63,354 bases of DNA. Origin: Lentilactobacillus sp. Marseille-Q4993 (lineage in GTDB: Bacteria; Bacillota; Bacilli; Lactobacillales; Lactobacillaceae). The translations under genes and the position numbers were made by a program. The first letter of the stretch is position 1; every line of letters starts with the position of its first letter. Shown piece after piece: positions 17,033-27,533 of this stretch. The stretch spans positions 1 to 63,354 of the forward strand of contig NZ_CATNVB010000011.1 of the NCBI RefSeq assembly GCF_951230165.1, in the 5' to 3' direction. The notes beneath the pieces are model-generated. The model ran no database searches. It had not been told where the DNA came from and was given only the letters and a program-made list of their open reading frames with translations.

Positions 17033-17878
17033 ATGATTACGATTGGGCTGACTACGTTTACCGATCACCCCGCGTTGATCAACGGGAATAATCGAAACGT
17101 AACGTTAAGTGAATATAGTGCTCACTTTCCGGTCGTTGAACTGGATACTTCTTTTTACGCTACGCCGAAAGCAGAGACGATTTTGAAATGGGCTGACCAA
17201 GTTCCCGATAATTTTCAGTTCGTATTAAAAGCTAACAAATTAATGACGATGCATGATGTCGCGACTGGTGAAAAAGTTGACGAAATGACGAGAAATGCTG
17301 AATTTAGAAAGTTTAAGTTAGCAGTGAGAAAACTGCGGGCGTTAGGCCAACTCAAGACAGTTTTGTTTCAATTTCCACCAACATTTAGGCGTGATGTTAA
17401 CTCAATTGAATTTCTTAGGCACATTCGAATTGAAATGGGAGACTATCCAGTTGCAGTTGAATTTAGAAATGATAGCTGGTTTGAATCTGATTTGGTTGAT
17501 GATTTGACTAGCTATCTGGCTGATCTTCACATTACATTGGTAGCTGCTGATGAGCCTCATACCGCTAATGTAGGGGTGCCCTTTTTTTCGAAGGTTACGA
17601 ATCAGGATTTAGTGATGATTAGTCTTCATGGTCGCAACACAAAGGGTTGGGTCAGTCAATCTGAGTGGCGGAAGAAGCGAACTTTGTATAGGTATTCCGA
17701 CGAGGAGCTAAAGAAATTAGCAACCACTACGCTCGAACTAGAAAAACATTCCAAGGAAGTTCTAGTCATTTTCAATAATAACGCTGGTCATGATGCCGCA
17801 GAAAATGCATTGCGGTTTAAGGAACTTTTGAATATTCAGTACGATGATTTATCACCACTTCAGCTTGACTTGTTTTAG
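17033..17878 (+). CDS. DUF72 (YecE-like) TIM-barrel protein
   Basis: Belongs to the widespread DUF72/YecE family, which has a TIM-barrel fold and no agreed function. The pattern VVELDTSFYATP near residue 35, FQFVLKANKLMTMH, LFQFPPTF and PVAVEFRNDSWF are typical of the family. The 281 residues match its usual length. GGAGGAA precedes the ATG. It is the last gene of the trpS-to-DUF72 direction run and is followed at once by a T-rich terminator-like segment. The link to the sirtuin and mvaA is positional only. Confidence 0.87.
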   Translation: MITIGLTTFTDHPALINGNNRNVTLSEYSAHFPVVELDTSFYATPKAETILKWADQVPDNFQFVLKANKLMTMHDVATGEKVDEMTRNAEFRKFKLAVRKLRALGQLKTVLFQFPPTFRRDVNSIEFLRHIRIEMGDYPVAVEFRNDSWFESDLVDDLTSYLADLHITLVAADEPHTANVGVPFFSKVTNQDLVMISLHGRNTKGWVSQSEWRKKRTLYRYSDEELKKLATTTLELEKHSKEVLVIFNNNAGHDAAENALRFKELLNIQYDDLSPLQLDLF

Positions 17879-17879
17879 A

Positions 17880-17908
17880 ATGGCGTCGCATAACGGCGTT
17901 TTTTTTGC
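17880..17908 (+). terminator. Probable terminator after the DUF72 gene
   Basis: GGCGTC and GGCGTT can form a short stem using G-U pairs, followed by eight T residues. The stem is weak, so the call rests mainly on the T-run and the position. Confidence 0.5.
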
Positions 17909-17944
17909 TATACTTGAGTGTAAAATTTAATTAATCAGGAATAA

Positions 17945-19993
<2,049 letters not shown>

Positions 19994-20001
19994 TAATATT
20001 C

Positions 20002-20036
20002 GGAGCTGAGGTGAATATACCGCAGCTCTGTTTTTT
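20002..20036 (+). terminator. Terminator after metG
   Basis: GAGCTG (20003-20008) pairs with CAGCTC (20023-20028), with further GGT/ACC pairing in the loop, and six T residues follow. tatD starts a few bases later, so some read-through may supply it. Confidence 0.75.
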
Positions 20037-20047
20037 AGAGGAAGACT

Positions 20048-20824
20048 ATGAAAATATTCGATTCACACACACATTTAAATGATGACCATTTATACCCAGA
20101 AGCTGAGCAGTACTTTGCACATGCTCAAAAACTAGGGGTTAAGAAAATTGCCAACGTTGGCTCTAACATGAAGCTGAATGAACTCGCGTTAGACCTTGCT
20201 CACAGTCACGATGACATGTATGCCATTATTGGCTGGCATCCAGAAGATGCTATCTACTTTAAAGCAGAAGAAGAAAACTGGCTTCGTAATCATCTAAATG
20301 ATGATAAGGTAATTGCGATAGGTGAGATTGGACTGGATTACTACCAGACCGCATCACCAAGGTCAGTCCAGAAGGATGTTTTTAGACGTCAATTGGAGAT
20401 TGCTAAGGAGTTTAATTTACCAGTTTCAATTCACAATCGGGATGCGTTTGAAGATACTTATGAAATACTCAAAGAAGTTGATATCTCAGCAATTTCTGGT
20501 GTGATGCACAGTTTTAATGGTGATCCAGAATGGCTTAAGAAGTTTATTGATTTAGGGATGTATGTTTCGTATAGTGGGGTTGCTAGTTTTAAGAAAACCC
20601 ATGAGGTTCACGATTCTGTTCGACAGACTCCTATCGATAGAATGCTGGTCGAAACTGATGCCCCTTACTTGGCCCCAGAACCATACCGTGGGAAGCAAAA
20701 TGAGCCGGGGTATACACTCTATACGGTCGAAGCATTGGCCCGGCTGAGGGATGTTGACCCAGATGAGATTGCGGCGCATACTTACCAGAACACGTTAAGA
20801 TTGTTTGGATTAGAGGATAAATGA
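20048..20824 (+). CDS. tatD: TatD-family metal-dependent DNase
   Basis: A TIM-barrel metal hydrolase of the TatD family, with 3'-5' exonuclease or AP-endonuclease activity in studied members. Metal ligands are visible in order: DSHTHLND at the N-terminus, GEIGLDYY, SIHNRDAFED, MHSFNGDPEW and VETDAPYLAP with the closing Asp. Its 258 residues are normal. GAGGAAG precedes the ATG. The last four bases (ATGA) overlap rnmV, so the two are coupled. This tatD-rnmV-rsmA order is common in Firmicutes. Confidence 0.94.
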   Translation: MKIFDSHTHLNDDHLYPEAEQYFAHAQKLGVKKIANVGSNMKLNELALDLAHSHDDMYAIIGWHPEDAIYFKAEEENWLRNHLNDDKVIAIGEIGLDYYQTASPRSVQKDVFRRQLEIAKEFNLPVSIHNRDAFEDTYEILKEVDISAISGVMHSFNGDPEWLKKFIDLGMYVSYSGVASFKKTHEVHDSVRQTPIDRMLVETDAPYLAPEPYRGKQNEPGYTLYTVEALARLRDVDPDEIAAHTYQNTLRLFGLEDK

Positions 20825-21384
20825 AAAAGATAAAAGAAGTAATCGTCGTTGAAGGCAAGGACGACACAAAACGAATTCAAGATGCTGTGGACGCAGATAC
20901 GATTGAAACAAGGGGATCAGCAATTGATGATGATACCTTGAACTTGATCGAGAAAGTGGCCGATACTCGGGGAATCATAGTATTCACTGATCCCGACTTT
21001 TCTGGTGAAAAAATCAGAAAAATTATTTCGGCGGCGGTGCCAAACGCTAAGCACGCTTTTTTAACCAAGAAAAAAGCAGTTCCCACTCGGAGCCACGGCT
21101 CGCTGGGAGTTGAACACGCAACCCCTGAAGATATCCGGGAAGCGTTGGCCTCAGTCTATACCGAAGAGGATGACCCGGTTGAATTGATATCCATGGAAGA
21201 ATTGATGGCTCACGGTCTAGTTGGGGCAAAATCAGCTAGAAATAAGCGCCGGGAATTATCTGAAATCCTTAATATCGGGTATGTGAATGGTAAACAACTC
21301 CAACACCGGCTATCGATGTTTGGGATTAGTAAGGCAGAATTCGAAGAAGCACTCCGAAAGGTTGAAGGGACAGAAAATGACTGA
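20821..21384 (+). CDS. rnmV: Ribonuclease M5
   Basis: A Toprim-domain nuclease that cuts precursor 5S rRNA in a complex with a ribosomal protein. The Toprim motif VVEGKDDTKRI is near residue 8 and the acidic FTDPDFSGEKI near residue 57. At 187 residues it has the usual RNase M5 length. Its start codon overlaps the tatD stop. The next gene, rsmA, begins inside its end, so three genes for DNA and rRNA maintenance are tightly packed. Confidence 0.95.
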   Translation: MKKIKEVIVVEGKDDTKRIQDAVDADTIETRGSAIDDDTLNLIEKVADTRGIIVFTDPDFSGEKIRKIISAAVPNAKHAFLTKKKAVPTRSHGSLGVEHATPEDIREALASVYTEEDDPVELISMEELMAHGLVGAKSARNKRRELSEILNIGYVNGKQLQHRLSMFGISKAEFEEALRKVEGTEND

Positions 21385-22273
21385 TAGTAATAACATTCCA
21401 GATATTGGAACCCCCACAAGAACAGAAGCAATTTTAAATCGCTATGATTTATCCGCTAAGAAGGGCTTAGGCCAAAACTTTTTGGTTGATTTAAATGTCC
21501 TCAAGAAAATTGTTGAGGTTGCTGAAATTGGCGATACTGATGGCGTAATTGAAATTGGTCCTGGAATTGGGGCCCTTACCGAACAGCTGGCTAAGGCTGC
21601 CAAAAAAGTGGTGGCGTTCGAAATTGATGCTAATTTGATTCCGGTTTTGGACGAAACTTTAGAGCAATACCGAAACATCAAGGTGTTTAACGAAGATATC
21701 TTACAAGCAAACTTACCTGAAGTTATCGGGGCTGAGTTTAAAACGGGGGCAGTTAAAGTAGTTGCCAACTTGCCTTACTACATCACCACGCCAATTGTGT
21801 TGGATTTGATTCAAAACCCAGCAAAGTTTGAGGCAATCGTTGTGATGATGCAAAAAGAAGTAGCCGAGCGGTTAACTGCGGAGCCACGGACAAAGGCTTA
21901 CGGTTCCTTATCAGTCATTATTCAACAGCAAAATGACGTTGAGGTTTCGTTTATTGTGGATAGAAAATCGTTTGTTCCTAGTCCAAACGTTGATTCTGCA
22001 ATTATCAAAATCACTCCCAAGGAAACTATCACTAATTCCCCGTTTGACCAACAGAAATTTTATGGGTTTGTAAGGGGATGCTTCATGCACCGCCGGAAGA
22101 GTCTTTACAATAATCTTCAAGGAGTCTTTGGTAAGGACAAAACTGTTAAAGAGACGATTCGGACTGTAATGACTGAGTTAGAACTAGGGGATAATTCTCG
22201 GCCAGAAGAGTTAAGCGTCAATCAGTTTGTTGACCTCTGTAACGTATGTCATTCTCACAGTTTATTAAAATAA
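21377..22273 (+). CDS. rsmA: 16S rRNA dimethyladenosine transferase
   Basis: Dimethylates two adjacent adenosines near the 3' end of 16S rRNA; loss gives kasugamycin resistance in studied bacteria. The SAM-binding region reads KKGLGQNFLVD and VIEIGPGIGALTEQL, and the adenine-methylation motif NLPYYITTPIV follows. I chose the ATG at 21377, inside the end of rnmV, because the protein then begins MTDSNNIPDIGTPTRT and has the usual ~298 residues; the longer frame from 21287 lies wholly within rnmV. It is also known as ksgA. Confidence 0.95.
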   Translation: MTDSNNIPDIGTPTRTEAILNRYDLSAKKGLGQNFLVDLNVLKKIVEVAEIGDTDGVIEIGPGIGALTEQLAKAAKKVVAFEIDANLIPVLDETLEQYRNIKVFNEDILQANLPEVIGAEFKTGAVKVVANLPYYITTPIVLDLIQNPAKFEAIVVMMQKEVAERLTAEPRTKAYGSLSVIIQQQNDVEVSFIVDRKSFVPSPNVDSAIIKITPKETITNSPFDQQKFYGFVRGCFMHRRKSLYNNLQGVFGKDKTVKETIRTVMTELELGDNSRPEELSVNQFVDLCNVCHSHSLLK

Positions 22274-22370
22274 GTTTAATTAAATAAGTGTTGATACAAA
22301 AGGATTCTTATGGTAAAATTTGCAATTTCTTAAAAATTGCGGTATAATTGATTATCGTGAGGTGATGATT

Positions 22371-22619
22371 ATGCCTGTCACATTATCTGTGATCAAACAT
22401 AAGATTGATGATCATATTGGACAACATGTTAGTGTTACTTCTCAAATTGGACGAAGAAAGACGACAACGCGCGAGGGGATTTTGCGGGAAACATTTCCTG
22501 CTGTGTTTGTTGTCGAGCTTGATCCGAATGCTTCTAGTTTGGAAAGAGTGTCGTATAGTTATACAGACATTCTCACGAAGAACATTAAGATTGAATTTGC
22601 TGAAGTCCAGGGTGATTAA
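22371..22619 (+). CDS. veg: Veg protein
   Basis: A small (82-residue) conserved Gram-positive protein that begins MPVTLSVIKHKIDDHIGQHV. In Bacillus subtilis Veg affects biofilm matrix gene expression; the biochemical role is not settled. The ATG at 22371, eight bases after GAGG, is preferred to the in-frame ATG at 22365, which is too close to that site. It lies in the conserved order rsmA-veg-ispE-purR and is followed by its own terminator. Confidence 0.93.
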   Translation: MPVTLSVIKHKIDDHIGQHVSVTSQIGRRKTTTREGILRETFPAVFVVELDPNASSLERVSYSYTDILTKNIKIEFAEVQGD

Positions 22620-22624
22620 ATTGT

Positions 22625-22651
22625 TGGGGGGCCATAAGGTCCTTTTTTTTT
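22625..22651 (+). terminator. Terminator after veg
   Basis: GGGGCC pairs with GGTCC(T), using a G-U pair, around the loop ATAA, followed by nine T residues. Confidence 0.8.
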
Positions 22652-22732
22652 GCCTAAAATTAGTCATAAACTGACTTTTAATCACTTTTTTAGTATACTT
22701 TTTTTAAACAGTATCTGTGGGGGGTGAAGTCA

Positions 22733-23623
22733 TTGAAAATAATCGTTAGGGCGCCAGCCAAACTAAACCTTGGCCTTGATGCAATCATCGATAGTGACGA
22801 AAAAACGATTCAGTGGAATATGGTGATGACTTCAATTACCCTATGTGATTATGTATCGCTTGAAATAACTAATGATCATAAGATTAGTGTTTTGTCGGAT
22901 AGTGGCTTTTTACCTGAAGATAATCATAATTTAGCATACCAAGCCGCTAAAATTTTCTTTGCGACTAGCGGGATCAAATCTGGAGTCAATATTGAGATTG
23001 AAAAGCATATTCCGGTAGCTGCCGGACTTGGTGGGGGTTCATCTGATGCAGCAGCAGTTCTGCGAGGGTTGAATCAAATCTTCAAGACGGGCTACTCCCT
23101 CGAAAAATTAGCACTAATGGGGCTAAAAATCGATGCTGATGTTCCTTATTGCGTTTACGGTAAAACGGCTCACATGACTGGAAAAGGGGAGATAATCAAA
23201 CCCCTTGGTTCTTTGCCCTCTATGTGGTTAGTGTTAGCAAAACCAAATATTAGTGTGTCCACTCCGCGAGTTGTTAGACAATTATTCAAACAAGAGGTTG
23301 ATCATCCCGACATTGATGCTCTCCTTGATGCGGTGAGAAAAGGTTCGCTTCAAGGAATTGTTAATAATCTAGGAAATTCTTTGGAAACAATTACTAGCAC
23401 TCGTAATAGGCAAGTTCAGATAATTAAAGAACGGCTCGTTAAATATGGTGCTGATGGGGCACTGATGACTGGCAGTGGGCCGACTGTTTTTGGAATTTGT
23501 CGTCAACAGTCACGGGCAAAACGAGTCTATAACAGTATTTCTGGGTTTTGTGATGAAGTCTATCTTGTTCAAATAATGAAGGGAACATTTGGTTATAATC
23601 CTAAGGAAAGCTTGACTTTATAG
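22733..23623 (+). CDS. ispE: 4-diphosphocytidyl-2-C-methyl-D-erythritol kinase homologue
   Basis: A GHMP-family kinase matching IspE, which in the MEP pathway phosphorylates CDP-methylerythritol. The N-terminal RAPAKLNLGLD and the ATP loop PVAAGLGGGSSDAAAVLRGLN near residue 100 are intact, and a late glycine motif (LMTGSGPTVFG) closes the domain, so it looks functional. It is odd beside mvaA, since a mevalonate user does not need the MEP kinase; lactobacilli are known to keep this gene. I prefer the TTG at 22733, eight bases after GGGGGG, to the GTG at 22724 that overlaps that site. The real substrate is uncertain. Confidence 0.88.
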   Translation: MKIIVRAPAKLNLGLDAIIDSDEKTIQWNMVMTSITLCDYVSLEITNDHKISVLSDSGFLPEDNHNLAYQAAKIFFATSGIKSGVNIEIEKHIPVAAGLGGGSSDAAAVLRGLNQIFKTGYSLEKLALMGLKIDADVPYCVYGKTAHMTGKGEIIKPLGSLPSMWLVLAKPNISVSTPRVVRQLFKQEVDHPDIDALLDAVRKGSLQGIVNNLGNSLETITSTRNRQVQIIKERLVKYGADGALMTGSGPTVFGICRQQSRAKRVYNSISGFCDEVYLVQIMKGTFGYNPKESLTL

Positions 23624-23640
23624 TTACTTACCTTTAAATT
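23612..23640 (+). promoter_or_regulatory. Promoter of the metal ABC importer operon
   Basis: TTGACT (23612-23617) and TAAATT (23635-23640) are 17 bases apart. The -10 element directly abuts the palindrome at 23641, which would cover the transcription start. Confidence 0.6.
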
Positions 23641-23663
23641 TAAAAAGTAATTATTACTTTTTA
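23641..23663. promoter_or_regulatory. Zur-like operator (perfect 23-base palindrome)
   Basis: TAAAAAGTAAT, a central T, and ATTACTTTTTA form an exact inverted repeat with 11-bp arms. The core GTAATNATTAC is that of the Bacillus Zur box (TCGTAATNATTACGA) and fits the 7-1-7 layout of Fur-family sites. The AdcR consensus (TTAACYRGTTAA) does not fit. Its place just after the -10 element suits a repressor. With an ABC metal importer downstream, zinc-dependent control is the simplest reading. Confidence 0.75.
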
Positions 23664-23679
23664 CCAGAGGAGAGATAGT

Positions 23680-24363
23680 TTGACGTCAGAATTAATTAAA
23701 GTGAATAATCTTGAAGTTGCCTTTTCGGGGCGAACTTTATTTAAAAATCTCACCTTTGCGATTGACCAGGGTGAGTTTTTAACTGTTATCGGTGAAAACG
23801 GAATTGGGAAAACAACCTTAATCAGGGTTTTACTCAATAAACTGCGACCAACAACCGGAACAGTCTTTCGGTCCAAGAACATCAAAGTCGGTTATGTTCC
23901 TCAGTTTAGGAATATCGATGTAGAGTACCCACTGTCAATTCGTGATTTTATAGCACTTAGCTTTACGGGAATCAAATTGCCATTTCTATCAGGCCGAGAA
24001 AGAAAGGCAGTTGAACGGGTGATTAAGCTGACGGGACTGACCAAGATTGCCGACCATCCACTAGGACTTTCTTCAGGTGGAGAAAAGCAAAAGGCTTACC
24101 TGGCCTCGGCACTAGTAAATGAACCAAACTTATTGATTCTTGATGAATCAACTGCCAGTCTAGATCCAAATACCAAGATTGAATTGCTAGACATGATTTC
24201 AAAAATCAATCGCGAAGAACACGTGTCGGTTTTGTTTGTTACCCATGATTTAAGTTTGATTGACCAGTATCCAGACCACTTTTTATGGATTAAAAAGGAT
24301 GGGTATGTAAAGGGAACGATGGCCGAGTTACCAAGCGAAGTGAAGGAGAATCATCATGTTTAG
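23680..24363 (+). CDS. Metal ABC importer, ATP-binding protein (zinc type)
   Basis: ATPase of a cluster-9-type metal importer (ZnuC/AdcC/MntB family). Walker A is GENGIGKTTLIR near residue 38, the signature LSSGGEKQK follows, and Walker B is LLILDESTASLD. Its 227 residues match AdcC/ZnuC. The TTG start follows GAGGAGAG. The Zur-like palindrome directly upstream points to zinc rather than manganese. It overlaps the permease gene by 8 bases. No substrate-binding lipoprotein gene is next to it, so that part must be elsewhere. Confidence 0.9.
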   Translation: MTSELIKVNNLEVAFSGRTLFKNLTFAIDQGEFLTVIGENGIGKTTLIRVLLNKLRPTTGTVFRSKNIKVGYVPQFRNIDVEYPLSIRDFIALSFTGIKLPFLSGRERKAVERVIKLTGLTKIADHPLGLSSGGEKQKAYLASALVNEPNLLILDESTASLDPNTKIELLDMISKINREEHVSVLFVTHDLSLIDQYPDHFLWIKKDGYVKGTMAELPSEVKENHHV

Positions 24364-25156
24364 TTTAGATTTTATGAGAAACGCCTACGTAGCAGGAACG
24401 CTAATTGCTATCGTTAGTGCCACGATTGGTGTTTTTGTTATTGCAAGAAATATGTCATTTATGACGCATACGTTATCAGAAATTGGATTTGCTGGGGCAT
24501 CGTTTGCCATTTTTATGGGGTGGATGCCGTTAGTTGGAATGCTTACTTTTACTACGATTAGTTCCATTATGGTTGGCCAACTGAGTAGTAAGGTTGAGTC
24601 GCGCCGAGAAGCGGTGATTTCTGCAATTTCTGGTTTGTTTATTGGACTCGGCATTTTATTTTTATCATTGGCGAATAAGAATGCTAGTTATGCCACTAAC
24701 ATTTTGTTTGGTAGCGTTATTGGGATTAGTCATCAAGACGTTATTTTAATGGCATGGTTGTCGGCTGCCGTTCTTGTAATAGTTATGTTCATTTACCGTA
24801 ATCTAAAAGCAGATTCATTCGATCCAGTTGGAGCTACGATCAACGGGGTAAACCCAGCAATCATTTCAATTATTTTTTTAGTTTTATTGGCAATGAGCGT
24901 TAGTGTGGCTGCCCAGATAGTTGGTTCGTTATTGATTTTTATCCTCTTAACATTACCTGCTGCAGCGGCTAAGTACTTTGCCCACACAGTAAGTCACATG
25001 ATTGTTTTAGCTGCAGGATTTGCCTTGTTTGGTGTTTGGCTAGGACTTTATTTAGGCTATGTTACGAATTGGCCAGTAACTTTCTTCATTTCAACGATTG
25101 AAACCGCAATATACGGGTGTGCATTGATTTTTAATTCGGTAAGAACCAGAGGATAG
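24356..25156 (+). CDS. Metal ABC importer, permease (zinc type)
   Basis: Membrane channel of the importer (ZnuB/AdcB/MntC family). It has about eight hydrophobic segments over 266 residues, starting with MFSLDFMRNAYVAGTLIAI, and the family patterns MTHTLSEIGFAGASFA near residue 35 and GSLLIFILLTLPAAAA near residue 190. It overlaps the ATPase gene and so is translationally coupled to it. Metal choice between zinc and manganese cannot be settled from this subunit; the upstream operator favours zinc. Confidence 0.9.
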   Translation: MFSLDFMRNAYVAGTLIAIVSATIGVFVIARNMSFMTHTLSEIGFAGASFAIFMGWMPLVGMLTFTTISSIMVGQLSSKVESRREAVISAISGLFIGLGILFLSLANKNASYATNILFGSVIGISHQDVILMAWLSAAVLVIVMFIYRNLKADSFDPVGATINGVNPAIISIIFLVLLAMSVSVAAQIVGSLLIFILLTLPAAAAKYFAHTVSHMIVLAAGFALFGVWLGLYLGYVTNWPVTFFISTIETAIYGCALIFNSVRTRG

Positions 25157-25194
25157 GAATAATATATTTGGTTAAATTAGCAGTTTTTATGCCA

Positions 25195-25207
25195 AAACCC
25201 GAACATT
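25195..25207 (+). promoter_or_regulatory. PurBox upstream of purR
   Basis: AAACCCGAACATT matches the Gram-positive PurBox AWWWCCGAACWWT at 12 of 13 positions. A possible -10 element TATGAT lies at 25208-25213. Only one box is visible, whereas Bacillus operators usually have two in opposite orientation. It suggests purR regulates itself. Confidence 0.6.
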
Positions 25208-25252
25208 TATGATAAAATTTAGTAGATATTACATATGTAACGAGGTGGGATT

Positions 25253-26068
25253 TTGAAAGTACGCAGAAGTGACAGACTCATTGATATGACACGGTATCTA
25301 CTAGAGCGTCCTCATACGCTAGTGCCGCTAACATTTTTCTCAGAGAGATATGAATCAGCAAAGTCTTCAATTAGTGAAGACCTAACCATTTTAAAAAGAA
25401 CATTTCAAGACCGGGGAACTGGCTTATTAGAAACAATTCCGGGCGCCGCAGGAGGGACCCGTTTTTTGCCGTATATCCTTAAAGAAGAGGCTACTGAATT
25501 TGTTGATGAGATGACTGAGCAAATGAAGTCATCTGATCGGTATCTCCCAGGTGGATATGTTTACATGTCCGATTTACTTGGTGATCCAGAAACTCTACGG
25601 CAAATAGGGCGAGTTTTTGCGACTCAATACCTAAACCAAAAAGTAGATGCGGTTATGACGATTGCTACTAAAGGAGTTCCAATCGCTCAGGCTGTTGCAA
25701 CGTTACTGGATGTACCGTTTGTAATTGTTCGCCACGACACAGAGATTACCGAAGGCTCTACCGTCAATGTCAACTACGTTTCTGGTTCTAGCGAACGAAT
25801 CGAAAAAATGTCATTGTCGAAGCGAAGTTTGAAAAAGGGTGCCAATGTTCTAATTGTTGATGATTATATGCGTGGTGGTGGAACCATCAGTGGGATGATC
25901 TCAATGGTAGAGGAATTTGAGGCCAATTTGATTGGCGTTGGTGTCGTCGCTGAAAGTACCAGAAGTGAAAACCGAGGAGTTGGTGACTACACATCACTCA
26001 TGACGGTTGACGCTGAAAATAACGGTATTCGAGCTAAGCGAGGAAACTTTTTAGAAAAAGTATTTTAG
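25253..26068 (+). CDS. purR: Purine operon regulator PurR
   Basis: A DNA-binding regulator of purine synthesis and transport genes, sensing PRPP. The N-terminal ~75 residues form a winged helix (RSDRLIDMTRYLLERPHTLV), and the C-terminal part is a phosphoribosyltransferase-like domain with the PRPP motif VLIVDDYMRGGGT. The 271 residues match Gram-positive PurR (not the LacI-type PurR). The TTG start follows GAGGTGGG. In Bacillus it represses and in Lactococcus it activates; which applies here is not visible. A PurBox lies in its own promoter region. Confidence 0.95.
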   Translation: MKVRRSDRLIDMTRYLLERPHTLVPLTFFSERYESAKSSISEDLTILKRTFQDRGTGLLETIPGAAGGTRFLPYILKEEATEFVDEMTEQMKSSDRYLPGGYVYMSDLLGDPETLRQIGRVFATQYLNQKVDAVMTIATKGVPIAQAVATLLDVPFVIVRHDTEITEGSTVNVNYVSGSSERIEKMSLSKRSLKKGANVLIVDDYMRGGGTISGMISMVEEFEANLIGVGVVAESTRSENRGVGDYTSLMTVDAENNGIRAKRGNFLEKVF

Positions 26069-26094
26069 GGAAATATTGGGAGTAATTTAATAAA

Positions 26095-27471
26095 ATGGCA
26101 ACTAAAAACACGATAATTCTTGCTGCGGGTAAGGGCACAAGAATGAAATCAAAATTGTACAAGGTGCTTCACAGATTATGCGGTAAAACGATGGTTGATC
26201 ACGTCCTAACAGAGGTTGAAAAAGCCAATATTGATAACGTAGTAACAATCGTTGGCCATGGAGCTGAAGCTGTTGAGGAGAATCTTGGCGATAGAACTAA
26301 GTATGCGGTTCAAGAAGAGCAGTTGGGGACTGGTCATGCTGTCCTTCAAGCAGAGGATTTATTAGGTAACTTGGAGGGAACCACGATGGTCGTATCAGGT
26401 GATACTCCATTATTTACCGCCCATACGTTCGATAACCTTTTTGCATATCATCAAAATAAAAAAGCAGCGGTAACGATTCTAACTTCTCAAACCGATAATC
26501 CAACGGGGTATGGTCGGATCGTTAGAAATGATTTGGGCATCGTTGAACGAATCGTTGAGCAAAAAGATGCCACCCCAGAAGAACAGGCAATTACTGAAAT
26601 TAATACTGGAGTCTATGCGTTTGATAATAAATCACTCTTTGCTGCACTCCATGAAATCAGTAATGATAATGCCCAGGGTGAGTACTATTTAACTGATGTT
26701 ATTGAAATCCTCAAGAAACAGGGCAAGACCATTGCCGCATTTAAGATGGACAATTTCTACGAATCAATGGGTGTTAACGATAGAGTTGCTCTGTCAAAGG
26801 CAACTAAAATCATGCAGCAGCGTATTAACGAAAGTCATATGAAAGATGGGATCTCGTTTGTTGATCCTGATTCAACGTACATTGACGTTGATGTTAAGAT
26901 TGGCGCTGACACAGTTATCGAACCTGGTGTTCAACTAAAGGGTCAAACTGTGATTGGTGAGGGTTGTTATCTTGGGGCTCATTCAGAAATCGTGGATTCA
27001 ACTTTACACGATAACGTTAAAGTAACTTCCTCAATGATTGAGAATTCTGAAATGATGACCGGTTCAGATATTGGGCCAAATAGTCATTTGAGACCAGACT
27101 CATTGATTGGTGAGGGTGTTCACCTTGGTAATTTCGTTGAAGTAAAGAAATCAACTATTGGCGCAGGAACTAAAGTAGGCCATTTAACTTACGTTGGTAA
27201 CGCCAAGTTAGGTAAAAATATTAACGTTGGCTGTGGGGTCGTATTCGTAAATTACGATGGCGCAAAGAAACACGAAACAGTGGTTGGCGACGATTCATTT
27301 ATCGGTAGCAACTCTAACTTGATTGCACCGCTTAACGTGGCAGATCATTCATTTATCGCAGCGGGGTCAACAATCAATAAGGATGTTGAAAAATACGATA
27401 TGGCTATTGCTAGGGAAAGACAGACGAATAAACCGGGGTACTATAAAAAATTACCTTATCAAAAAGATTAG
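26095..27471 (+). CDS. glmU: Bifunctional UDP-GlcNAc pyrophosphorylase / glucosamine-1-phosphate acetyltransferase
   Basis: Makes UDP-N-acetylglucosamine, the precursor of peptidoglycan and teichoic acids. The N-terminal nucleotidyltransferase domain starts [13 protein letters not shown]. The C-terminal half, from about residue 250, is a left-handed beta helix of hexapeptide repeats ([25 protein letters not shown]) with the acetyltransferase site. The 458 residues are normal. It follows purR by under 30 bases and precedes prs, the usual purR-glmU-prs order in Firmicutes. Its product is the substrate of the MurA at 35.3 kb. Confidence 0.97.
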   Translation: MATKNTIILAAGKGTRMKSKLYKVLHRLCGKTMVDHVLTEVEKANIDNVVTIVGHGAEAVEENLGDRTKYAVQEEQLGTGHAVLQAEDLLGNLEGTTMVVSGDTPLFTAHTFDNLFAYHQNKKAAVTILTSQTDNPTGYGRIVRNDLGIVERIVEQKDATPEEQAITEINTGVYAFDNKSLFAALHEISNDNAQGEYYLTDVIEILKKQGKTIAAFKMDNFYESMGVNDRVALSKATKIMQQRINESHMKDGISFVDPDSTYIDVDVKIGADTVIEPGVQLKGQTVIGEGCYLGAHSEIVDSTLHDNVKVTSSMIENSEMMTGSDIGPNSHLRPDSLIGEGVHLGNFVEVKKSTIGAGTKVGHLTYVGNAKLGKNINVGCGVVFVNYDGAKKHETVVGDDSFIGSNSNLIAPLNVADHSFIAAGSTINKDVEKYDMAIARERQTNKPGYYKKLPYQKD

Positions 27472-27533
27472 CAATGATAAATAAGTAAATTCATTGTATA
27501 ATTTAGGTAGCAAAAACCAATTTGGAGGATCCT

